NCBI GenBank assembly: GCA_021850835.1
Contig: JAJZKS010000139.1
Coordinates: forward strand, 1 to 5,352
Length of the DNA stretch: 5,352 nt
Reading direction: 5' to 3'
Source: Thermoplasmata archaeon
GTDB lineage: Archaea > Thermoplasmatota > Thermoplasmata > Thermoplasmatales > Thermoplasmataceae
This document shows positions 1 to 5,352 of this stretch, piece after piece. A program made the translations under genes and the position numbers. The stretch's first letter is position 1, and each line of letters starts with the position of its first letter. The notes below the pieces were generated by a model. That model saw only the letters and a list, made by a program, of their open reading frames with translations. It ran no database searches and had not been told where the DNA came from.

Positions 1-24
1 ATAACCTTATTCCGCTTGGTTTTG

Positions 25-702
25 ATGGAATCAGTTGTAATTTCCCTCGGCGGTTCAATTATATCAACAAATGGCCTGAACCTGAAATTCATGGAGGAGT
101 TCGTTCAGACAATAAGGAAACTTGAGAAGCGCTGCAGGTTCGGCATTGTGGTGGGAGGGGGAAGCCTGGCCAGGACTTACATTTCAGCTTTGAGGGAATA
201 TCATGTCAACGACAATATTCTTGACGAAATCGGCATTAATGCCACCAGAATGAATGCCCTTGCCCTTTCATCATTTCTCCCCGATTCCAATTCGAAAATT
301 CCGTCAACGGTCAACGATGCCGCGGAATTTCTTAGGATTTACCCCTTTGTTGTCATGGGAGGAACTGAACCCGGGCATACAACCGATACCGTAGCAACAC
401 TGCTTGCTGAAAGAATCGGGGCAAAGATCCTCATCAATGCCACTTCAGTTGACGGCGTATACACTGATGACCCTAAGAAGTCCCCAAATGCCAGAAAGCT
501 TCCTTCCCTTAGCTATGATGAGGCGATTTCACTTGCTCTAGAGAAATCCATAGGGGCTGGCCCAAATGTTTTCATGGACCTGACGGCCCTGAATATTGCA
601 AAAAGGGCGAAAATAAAATTATATGTGACGGATGGGAAAGAACTGGCTGAATATGAAAATATAATTCTTCGCGGGAAAACCAGTGGCACCCTGATTTCCT
701 AG
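25..702 (+). CDS. pyrH: UMP kinase, archaeal type (uridylate kinase)
   Basis: Phosphorylates UMP to UDP with ATP in the cytosol, the step leading from de novo pyrimidine synthesis to UTP and CTP. The 225-residue product is a complete amino-acid-kinase fold of the length usual for archaeal PyrH. Visible motifs are the N-terminal ISLGGSI phosphate-binding loop (residues 6-12), the glycine loop [11 protein letters not shown] (40-50), [19 protein letters not shown] (111-129) for nucleotide binding, the [14 protein letters not shown] segment (137-150) typical of this kinase superfamily, and [15 protein letters not shown] (175-189) near the C-terminus. I chose the ATG at 25 because the protein then begins directly with the first beta strand; in-frame TTG codons at 16 and 22 would add two or three residues without support. 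No convincing ribosome site is seen in the 24 bases available upstream, so the message may be leaderless or read through from a gene to the left. The TAG stop lies in a CTAG shared with the convergent neighbour. Family identification is firm from the motifs. Confidence 0.95.
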   Translation: MESVVISLGGSIISTNGLNLKFMEEFVQTIRKLEKRCRFGIVVGGGSLARTYISALREYHVNDNILDEIGINATRMNALALSSFLPDSNSKIPSTVNDAAEFLRIYPFVVMGGTEPGHTTDTVATLLAERIGAKILINATSVDGVYTDDPKKSPNARKLPSLSYDEAISLALEKSIGAGPNVFMDLTALNIAKRAKIKLYVTDGKELAEYENIILRGKTSGTLIS

Positions 703-1856
703 AAGACCGCTTCCCTCAGATCGTATTTTACGATTGGGATTTGCAGTTCCCGCCCGTTCATATCCAGGAAACTTTCCTTTATGGATTTTGCAAGCTTGTC
801 CATTTGCTGTAGCTTTTCTGCAGGGGAAAGCTTCCCTAGCTTCTCCTTTTCCATAATCTCCATGTAATGGGCATCATCTTCTTCAACAACTGGAGATAGG
901 AAGATCATGTCGCCGCTTTCAAGGTACATCTGGGAAATTATGTTTGCAGATCCCTCCACATGGTCATTGTCAAATTTTTTCCCGCCCAGGCCAGCAAGCA
1001 CCACTATGGACACGGATATGCCATGGTCCTTGATGTTGTTGACAATATTCAGGGTCTCCGTTACATTAATTTTTTCGTTGAAAAGCTTAATGACCTTGTA
1101 ACTGCCTGATTGTAAGAAAACGAATATCCGATCCAGTCCGTGGCCCTTCAGGTCCTGGTAACTTATCATGTTCTTTCTTTTCGGGGTTGTGAAAATGTCA
1201 AAGGCAGCAAAAACCGGCAAGCCAAATTCACTCTTGAGCCTGTCAAGTGTTTTGAGAAGTACTTTCTGGTCAAAATCCAGTGCACCTGGATCACCAAGAA
1301 ACAGACCTTTCTTTGCCTTAATGCCTTCGCCGAGGTTCTCTTTGATGCTGTTAACATGAGCAGAAAATTCTTCTTCGGACTTTTCCTGTATTGTTCTGCC
1401 AGCGTATGCGGATGAAATGGTACACCTGTTCCAGTTAGTGCCTGAACTCAGCTCAAGATAGATTGCAGAAGACTGGTCTGGTGGCATAATAGGTTTGACT
1501 GTGTACAAGGAGATCATTTTCTGGGCATCAGATTCAAGCCAGGGGGCGTCCCTTGATGATACCTTGGCAAGAATCATCTTCTCTTCTTCAGTAAGAGTAT
1601 CAGTGGGGAAATTTCTGGCAAGTTCGTAACATCTACCGTAAATGGCATCTGTTTCTGTTCTTTCCACCGGGACAACCGTTCTAACATCGTTTTCCCAGCC
1701 AAGCCTGAAAAGCGTGTTGTCGGTTGATCGCCTGTGCATGAGCCCGTTCTTTGTGTAAAACAGAATTCTACCCTCAAAATCGAAATTTGCAACTTCTTCG
1801 TTTCCGCTTGCTATTGTGAGTATGCCGTTGTTAATCCTGAACAGGTTTCGATTCAT
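699..1856 (-). CDS. Radical SAM-like protein with degenerate cluster motif
   Basis: About 385 residues (388 if translation begins at the GTG at 1865; positions below use that numbering). The body resembles a radical SAM TIM barrel: [21 protein letters not shown] (135-154) sits where the iron-sulfur loop belongs, [10 protein letters not shown] (187-196) resembles the SAM-binding Gly-Asp strand, [22 protein letters not shown] (243-264) resembles the usual GLESG-D-VL strand, and [15 protein letters not shown] (281-295) resembles the late-barrel 'fIlGlpG' strand. However, the CxxxCxxC motif reads N144-x3-C148-x2-S151, so only the middle cysteine remains; the only other cysteine is C79. It therefore probably does not bind a normal 4Fe-4S cluster. 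The N-terminal 110 residues look like the beta-rich lead-in seen in some archaeal radical SAM proteins. I prefer the ATG at 1856 over the GTG at 1865; neither has a good ribosome site. The real function is unknown. Fold assignment is by motif pattern only. Confidence 0.65.
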   Translation of the reverse strand: MNRNLFRINNGILTIASGNEEVANFDFEGRILFYTKNGLMHRRSTDNTLFRLGWENDVRTVVPVERTETDAIYGRCYELARNFPTDTLTEEEKMILAKVSSRDAPWLESDAQKMISLYTVKPIMPPDQSSAIYLELSSGTNWNRCTISSAYAGRTIQEKSEEEFSAHVNSIKENLGEGIKAKKGLFLGDPGALDFDQKVLLKTLDRLKSEFGLPVFAAFDIFTTPKRKNMISYQDLKGHGLDRIFVFLQSGSYKVIKLFNEKINVTETLNIVNNIKDHGISVSIVVLAGLGGKKFDNDHVEGSANIISQMYLESGDMIFLSPVVEEDDAHYMEIMEKEKLGKLSPAEKLQQMDKLAKSIKESFLDMNGRELQIPIVKYDLREAVF

Positions 1857-1930
1857 TCCAGACACTATGGAGTGACCACTTATTATCTTTGTCCAGCCAT
1901 ATGGAGGCTCATTAGAAAGATGACGTTTGG

Positions 1931-1941
1931 ATTTAAAAAAA
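1931..1941 (-). promoter_or_regulatory. Possible TATA box for the radical SAM-like gene
   Basis: On the minus strand this reads TTTTTTTAAAT, an AT-rich TATA-like element in the only non-coding gap upstream of the gene. It would imply a start near 1910 and a leader of about 45-55 nt. A second weak candidate, GATAATAA (1887-1880), lies about 28 nt before the ATG at 1856 and would give a leaderless message. The T-run also forms part of the upstream operon's terminator, so its role as a promoter is uncertain. Confidence 0.22.
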
Positions 1942-1975
1942 TAGGAAAATTTGTCGGGACTAGCTGATTAGTCCC
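1935..1975 (-). terminator. Stem-loop plus T-tracts ending the ABC transporter operon
   Basis: A perfect 7-bp inverted repeat, GGGACTA / TAGTCCC (1956-1962 and 1969-1975) with a 6-nt loop, overlaps the TAA stop of the permease gene. Reading in the minus direction it is followed by a T4 tract (1949-1946) and a T7 tract (1941-1935). Archaeal RNA polymerase terminates at T-tracts, and the hairpin may add to this or protect the 3' end. The position directly after the last gene of the operon supports the call. Confidence 0.6.
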
Positions 1976-2789
1976 TTATTTCCTTTTCAGCTACAAAATA
2001 AGTCAGAAGCACAAGGCCAGCGGCAAGGATTGCAAGCGAACCCATCCACCATTCCACGTTGGAAGCCTGTGAAGCGGTCACTGTGCCGTTTATTATAACA
2101 GTCCTTATAGATTCTGCAGCCCAGGATACCGGGTTGTATTTGGCTGCGTCTGCAAGCCATGTCGCCATGATGTCAGGCGGGAACATTGCATAGCTCATGA
2201 AGAGCAAGGGCAAGTTCACCAGATTCACGATGCCGAAGATTGTATTCATATCCTTGAGCCTTACTGCAATGACGCTGAATACTGACGAAAAAATTAGGGC
2301 AACAAGTACCACAGTTGTTACCAGCACAAATACAGCTTCAAGGGAGAAACCGTGATTCAGCACTAGCCCATTGGGAATGATGAATGCAGCAGCTATGAGG
2401 ATTACTACTTGCACGAGGATCCTGACCATTGCAGAAAGGATTTTTGAGAATACAATGGAACTCCTCTTTATGGGGGATGTGAGAAATCTGCCCATTGGAC
2501 CCATTCTCCTGTCAAAGATTATGTTGACGCCCGAGAACATGGCTGTGAACAGGCTTGTTATCACAAGTATTCCTCCAAGTATGAAAGTAATGTAGTTAGA
2601 TGCACCCCCGAATATTACGGATGGTGACACGCCGGGTGGCAATCCTGCCCCCAGGAATTTGGAAATGTCAATGGCACTTCCAAACAGTGCCAGCCAGAAG
2701 AAGGGTTGTATCAGACCGGTAAGCAGGAATACAGGGTTCCTGACCCATTTTTTCAGTTCCCTGACAGTAAGTGGCCCAAGTCCGCTCAT
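1968..2789 (-). CDS. ABC-2 type transporter permease (DrrB-like)
   Basis: Membrane-spanning half of an ABC-2 exporter, pairing with the ATPase encoded just upstream. The 273-residue protein has the family's six hydrophobic segments, roughly at residues 20-40, 66-88, 113-138, 151-176, 184-204 and 248-267. Between the second and third lies RRMGPMGRFLTSPIKRS (94-110), which matches the ABC-2/DrrB coupling region (usually E-x-GT-x-x-L-x-x-TP-x-x-R). NPVSWAAESIR (219-229), before the last helix, matches the family's NP-x-S-x-x-x-x-x-x-R signature. The short cytoplasmic N-terminus with KKWVRNP is also typical. The ATG overlaps the ATPase stop as ATGA (2786-2789), and AGGAGG (2803-2798) lies 8 nt before it, so the two are translationally coupled. 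The gene ends in the operon terminator. The substrate cannot be read from sequence; drugs, lipids or membrane-active compounds are usual for the family. Confidence 0.92.
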   Translation of the reverse strand: MSGLGPLTVRELKKWVRNPVFLLTGLIQPFFWLALFGSAIDISKFLGAGLPPGVSPSVIFGGASNYITFILGGILVITSLFTAMFSGVNIIFDRRMGPMGRFLTSPIKRSSIVFSKILSAMVRILVQVVILIAAAFIIPNGLVLNHGFSLEAVFVLVTTVVLVALIFSSVFSVIAVRLKDMNTIFGIVNLVNLPLLFMSYAMFPPDIMATWLADAAKYNPVSWAAESIRTVIINGTVTASQASNVEWWMGSLAILAAGLVLLTYFVAEKEIRD

Positions 2790-3778
2790 CTTCTCATCCT
2801 CCTCATGTTCATCATCATCTTCCTTACGTCTCCTGCGTCCTCCTGCCTTATGTCCCTCCCTGTATACTGAAGGAACACTTCGTCAAGCGATGGTTTCTGG
2901 ACGGTCATCCTCATAATAGTCAGTTTCTTGTCTGAAACGTACTTAATCAGGGTAGGGAGCACCTCATCAGAATTCCGGACGGTAACCCGGACAATATTGG
3001 GGCCGAAATCTCTTGCTTCAGTAGCCTCTGGGAATTGCTTCATCACTTCAGCGTCTTCCGGGCTCTTGAAAGTCATCTGTACGATATCCCCCTTCAAGCT
3101 TGATTTCAGCTCCTCCGGTGTTCCGGTAATGAGAATTTTTCCATGGTCGATGATAGAAATCCTGTTGGCAAGGGCATCCACTTCTTCCAGATAGTGGCTG
3201 GTAAGTATGATTGTAACATTGAGTTTTTTCTGGATGTCCCTTACGTATTCCCACATCTGGGTCCTTGTCTGGACGTCCAGCCCCAGTGTTGGTTCATCGA
3301 GGAAAAGTATCTTTGGGTCGTGTACAAGGCCAATGATAAGTTCCAGACGTTTCCTCATGCCTCCTGAGTACTGCTTGACATACCGTCCAGCAGCCTCTTC
3401 AAGATCCACAAGCTTCAGCAGCTTTGCAATTCTTTCGTTTGCAAGATTCTTGGGAACGTCATAGAATCTTGCCACCATCATCAGGTTCTCGTATCCAGTG
3501 AGGTCCTCATCTGTGGTCAGGTCCTGTGGCACGACCCCAATGGACTTCCTTACCTCCATCGAATGCTTTCTAATGTCAAAACCGTTGACTATAGCAGTTC
3601 CGGCCGTAGGTGTTATTCTTGTTGTAAGGAGGTTTATTGTGGTACTCTTTCCAGCACCGTTTGGGCCAAGCAGGCCGTATACCTCCCCTTCATCTATTTC
3701 TATATTGAGGCTGTCAAGTGCCTTGATCTTGCCAGCATATGTCTTGGAAAGATTTTCAGTTTTGATTATTTCTCCCAT
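2786..3778 (-). CDS. ABC-2 transporter ATP-binding protein (DrrA/CcmA-like)
   Basis: Cytoplasmic ATPase that drives the adjacent ABC-2 permease. Counting from the ATG at 3778 (330 residues), the Walker A is GPNGAGKST at 38-46, the Q-loop Q is at 85 (VVPQD), the ABC signature YSGGM at 137-141, Walker B ILFLDEP at 157-163, the D-loop LGLD follows at about 165-168, and the switch histidine is H195 (LTSHYLEE). Residues from about 230 to 315 form the C-terminal extension found in DrrA-type exporters (DUF4162-like), with the family's PSLDEVFLQYTGRDIR near the end. The last residues (MMMNMRRMRR) are an unusual Met/Arg tail. A GTG at 3790 would add four residues, but it overlaps the AAGGAG ribosome site (3795-3790). 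The ATG at 3778 is 11 nt after that site and is the better start. The gene follows PadR closely and overlaps the permease by 4 bp. Confidence 0.94.
   Translation of the reverse strand: MGEIIKTENLSKTYAGKIKALDSLNIEIDEGEVYGLLGPNGAGKSTTINLLTTRITPTAGTAIVNGFDIRKHSMEVRKSIGVVPQDLTTDEDLTGYENLMMVARFYDVPKNLANERIAKLLKLVDLEEAAGRYVKQYSGGMRKRLELIIGLVHDPKILFLDEPTLGLDVQTRTQMWEYVRDIQKKLNVTIILTSHYLEEVDALANRISIIDHGKILITGTPEELKSSLKGDIVQMTFKSPEDAEVMKQFPEATEARDFGPNIVRVTVRNSDEVLPTLIKYVSDKKLTIMRMTVQKPSLDEVFLQYTGRDIRQEDAGDVRKMMMNMRRMRR
2798..2803 (-). promoter_or_regulatory. Ribosome binding site of the permease gene
   Basis: AGGAGG on the minus strand, 8 nt before the permease ATG at 2789. It lies inside the last codons of the ATPase gene, where it encodes Arg-Arg of the C-terminal tail, and supports coupled translation of the two subunits. 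Confidence 0.75.
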
Positions 3779-3786
3779 TCCACTAA

Positions 3787-4278
3787 TCACTCCTTATTCA
3801 GTTTGGACAATCTGCCTGAAATATCCTGAATTCTTTTCTGAAATTCCTTCAGGCTCCCCTGCTCGTCCTCCAGGTAGGAAACATAACCTTCCATTTCAGT
3901 TATGATTTTTTCAATATCCCATCCCTCTGCATTTACCTTTCTGGACTGGCCGGGTTTCAGGCCAATCTCATCCGCGCCTTCCGCTGTAAGGGAAAATCTG
4001 AAGTCCTCTTCCTTCTTTATGAGGCCGTCTTTTAGAAGGGTGTTAAGCAGAGGATATATTGTCCCAGGGCTGGGCCTCCACCACCCCATGGTTTGCCTTT
4101 GGACAGTTTCTATAATTTCAGACCCTCTTAGGTTTTTCTGGCTCAGCAGCCAAAGGACGTAATACCTCATTCCTCCGTGCCTCCTGAAATTCCGGGCGAA
4201 GTTGAAATTTCCGGGATCAATATTTCTGAAAAATTCCTTGTTTGGGCCAGTATCCTTTTCGTCATCATGTCTAAACAT
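3787..4278 (-). CDS. PadR-family transcriptional regulator
   Basis: A 163-residue DNA-binding regulator, probably the repressor of its own operon. The winged-helix domain covers about residues 37-105: MRYYVLWLLSQKNLRGSEIIETV (37-59), the hallmark GWWRPSPGTIYPLLNTLLKDGLI (65-87) containing the recognition helix, and a short wing ending in FRFSLTAEGADEI (93-105). Residues 121-162 are predicted to be a long charged helix, the PadR C-terminal dimerisation coiled coil. Residues 1-36 are a polar, Arg/Asn/Asp-rich extension before the fold. The ATG at 4278 fits a leaderless message from the TATA element at 4303-4315. The internal ATG at 4170 (Met37), preceded by AGGAGG 9 nt away, could give a 127-residue form. 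The stop lies 8 nt before the ATPase ATG, placing PadR first in a PadR-ATPase-permease operon, a common arrangement for drug or stress-responsive exporters. The ligand is not known. Confidence 0.93.
   Translation of the reverse strand: MFRHDDEKDTGPNKEFFRNIDPGNFNFARNFRRHGGMRYYVLWLLSQKNLRGSEIIETVQRQTMGWWRPSPGTIYPLLNTLLKDGLIKKEEDFRFSLTAEGADEIGLKPGQSRKVNAEGWDIEKIITEMEGYVSYLEDEQGSLKEFQKRIQDISGRLSKLNKE
3790..3795 (-). promoter_or_regulatory. Ribosome binding site of the ABC ATPase gene
   Basis: AAGGAG on the minus strand, partly in the last codons of the PadR gene and 11 nt before the ATG at 3778. It decides the start: the GTG at 3790 would overlap the site itself and could not use it. Confidence 0.7.
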
Positions 4279-4298
4279 TCGATATCGATTCGATATCG
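4277..4298 (-). promoter_or_regulatory. Putative PadR operator: exact 11-bp tandem repeat
   Basis: Two perfect head-to-tail copies of CGATATCGAAT (minus-strand reading, 4298-4288 and 4287-4277). Each contains the self-complementary 8-mer CGATATCG, so the pair is also nearly palindromic as a whole. The copies are one helical turn apart, lie between the TATA element and the start codon, and the second ends in the AT of the ATG. A dimeric repressor bound here would block transcription initiation, which fits autoregulation by PadR. The repeat is seen directly; the binding protein is inferred. It differs from the ATGT-N8-ACAT site described for classical bacterial PadR. Confidence 0.65.
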
Positions 4299-4302
4299 GA
4301 AA

Positions 4303-4315
4303 TTTATATTTAAAG
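4303..4315 (-). promoter_or_regulatory. TATA-like promoter of the PadR-ABC operon
   Basis: On the minus strand this reads CTTTAAATATAAA, a good match to the archaeal TATA box. Its centre is about 28-33 nt before the PadR ATG at 4278, so transcription should start at or a few bases before the start codon, giving a leaderless or nearly leaderless message. No ribosome site is present between box and start, consistent with this. Confidence 0.65.
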
Positions 4316-4361
4316 TATTTATTGTATTAAAATTTAAAATTGAAAATGAGAAGTCCAGATT

Positions 4362-4384
4362 AAAAATGAAAAATGGAATAAAAA
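4362..4384 (-). terminator. T-tract terminator of the amino-acid permease gene
   Basis: Immediately after the permease stop, the minus strand carries three T5 tracts (4384-4380, 4373-4369, 4366-4362) without a clear hairpin. Repeated T-tracts are sufficient terminators for archaeal RNA polymerase. The signal separates the permease transcript from the PadR promoter that follows. Confidence 0.55.
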
Positions 4385-4390
4385 CAGAAA

Positions 4391-5352
4391 TTAAAGGGAG
4401 AAATCCCCAATTAGCTCCAGTTTCTTGTTGTATTTCTTCCTGACCACAAGCGTTGCCACAACTGTGATTAGGATCCAGACCATTGCACCATATATTCCAT
4501 AGACATATGGCACGCTGAGATTATAATCAACAGCTATGAATATTGCAAAAATTAGAAGAATTGTGGAAATACTCGGTACTATCAGGTGCCTGATGTAGTT
4601 GATCTTCTTTCCCTCTTTCCTTTTGTAAATGTAGAGCGAAGTGTTCGTAAATATGTGAATCAGATAAGATACAGGGCTTTCAAGGATCAGGAGGAACAGT
4701 GCAGCATAGGACAAGGCAGTAACGGGCTGTCCAGGATATAATCCCTGGAATACCAGGCCAGTGATTATGACGATTATGGCTGAAAGTATAGCAACCACAA
4801 GCACTGCATTTGTAGGAACACCGGTTTTGTGGTGAGTTTTGGAAATCCTGTCATCGATGACCTTTTCCCTTGACATTGAGAAAAGGACCCTGGTCGCGTT
4901 TGTTCCCAATGAAACCGTAGCCGTAAAGTACGAGTTTGCCACAATAATGATCATAATTCCAAGCAGAAGAGGGCTGAAAGAACCAAAGCTGTCCCCGTAG
5001 ATATTCAGGACCGGGTAATAAACCGAAACGCCGAAAGTTGACATCTGGGTCTGCCCCCAGGCAATTACCTGCGCGTATGATGAAAGAATGATAGTGACGC
5101 CAAGCACTATGATTGTGGTTATGATGGCAAGAGGAACATTCCTTTTGGGATTCTTGGTCTCTTCTGCAACAGGCAATGCCCCGCCAATTCCCACAAATGT
5201 ACCAATAGCGTAAACCATCATTGAAACCAGGATCAGCGGATTATTTCCCACAGGGCTTGCAGTGAATGGTGCGATGGACAGGGAGTTATGATAAACCCCA
5301 AGCAACACAACTGAAGTGACTATGAAGAAGGTAATTTCAATGATGATTGTGT
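4391..5352 (-). CDS. APC-family amino-acid permease, N-terminus outside window
   Basis: Integral-membrane transporter of the amino acid-polyamine-organocation superfamily, expected to carry amino acids or related amines by proton coupling or exchange. The reading frame is open through the right edge, giving about 320 visible residues; the GTG at 5308 is not a true start, because hydrophobic coding sequence (VTS, ITFFI) continues before it. Eight hydrophobic segments are visible and correspond to helices 5-12 of the usual twelve. Key signatures are the unwound helix-6 region FVGIGGALPVAEETKNPKR, followed by NVPLAII, which is the typical APC 'E-x-NP-x-R-x-x-P' loop, and NATRVLFSMSREKVIDD after helix 8, matching the family's 'R-x-x-F-x-x-x-R-D' stretch. 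The C-terminus is short and basic (VRKKYNKKLELIGDFSL). Roughly 130-160 N-terminal residues are missing. The substrate cannot be assigned. It is transcribed in the same direction as the PadR operon but is separated from it by T-tracts and a promoter. Confidence 0.9.
   Translation of the reverse strand, partial: TIIIEITFFIVTSVVLLGVYHNSLSIAPFTASPVGNNPLILVSMMVYAIGTFVGIGGALPVAEETKNPKRNVPLAIITTIIVLGVTIILSSYAQVIAWGQTQMSTFGVSVYYPVLNIYGDSFGSFSPLLLGIMIIIVANSYFTATVSLGTNATRVLFSMSREKVIDDRISKTHHKTGVPTNAVLVVAILSAIIVIITGLVFQGLYPGQPVTALSYAALFLLILESPVSYLIHIFTNTSLYIYKRKEGKKINYIRHLIVPSISTILLIFAIFIAVDYNLSVPYVYGIYGAMVWILITVVATLVVRKKYNKKLELIGDFSL

Noticed and set aside
16..24. TTG codons at 16 and 22 as pyrH starts
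   Set aside because: The ATG at 25 gives the expected archaeal PyrH N-terminus; the extra residues have no support.
720..734. Small hairpin ATCGTA-TTT-TACGAT just after the pyrH stop, a candidate pyrH terminator
   Set aside because: It has a 6-bp AT-rich stem with no following T-tract and lies in coding sequence of the convergent gene (KYD codons).
907..1415. Two + strand open frames (64 and 91 residues) opposite the radical SAM-like gene
   Set aside because: They are antisense to an intact 385-codon frame and carry no recognisable motif; they look like chance open frames.
3498..3905. 135-residue open frame on the + strand opposite the ABC ATPase and PadR genes
   Set aside because: It is antisense to genes with complete family motifs, shows no recognisable domain, and has no promoter or ribosome site of its own.
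4177..4443. 88-residue + strand open frame crossing the PadR promoter and intergenic gap
   Set aside because: It spans the PadR start, the operator, the TATA box and the permease terminator; the Lys-rich sequence simply translates the A-tracts.
5306..5308. GTG as start codon of the amino-acid permease
   Set aside because: The same frame stays open to the window edge with hydrophobic coding sequence, and the family needs four more N-terminal helices; the true start is outside.

Overview
The window looks archaeal, most likely from a Thermoplasmata (Thermoplasmatales-type) acidophile. The evidence is a UMP kinase of the short archaeal amino-acid-kinase type, TATA-like boxes at leaderless-transcript distance from a start codon, oligo-T termination tracts, and a PadR-controlled ABC-2 transporter next to an APC permease. 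The lineage is inferred from sequence character, not from a search.

Layout, left to right. A complete archaeal pyrH (UMP kinase, + strand, 25-702) converges on a minus-strand gene (699-1856). The two stop codons share one palindromic CTAG. The second gene encodes a protein with the architecture of a radical SAM enzyme, but two of the three cluster-ligating cysteines are replaced. A 100-bp gap follows, holding a stem-loop/T-tract terminator and possibly a weak promoter. Next is a compact minus-strand operon, read from right to left: a PadR-family winged-helix regulator (4278-3787), a DrrA-type ABC ATPase (3778-2786) and a DrrB-type ABC-2 permease (2789-1968). Its junctions are an AAGGAG ribosome site inside the end of the PadR gene and a 4-bp ATGA overlap. 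The PadR promoter has a clear AT-rich TATA-like element, followed by an exact 11-bp tandem repeat that ends in the start codon and is a strong operator candidate. Upstream lies the C-terminal two thirds of an APC-family amino-acid permease (minus strand, running off the right edge), ended by three T5 tracts.

The PadR-ATPase-permease set is best read as a self-regulated export system: PadR would repress the operon at the repeat and release it when a transported or membrane-active compound is present. pyrH is pyrimidine housekeeping. The permease and the degenerate radical SAM-like protein have no evident functional tie to the exporter.

Nothing here amounts to a clearly new multi-gene system. 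The two points most worth a second look are the cysteine-depleted radical SAM-like protein and the tandem-repeat operator. There is no gene-free stretch above 300 bases, and I saw no tRNA, rRNA, CRISPR array or insertion sequence.
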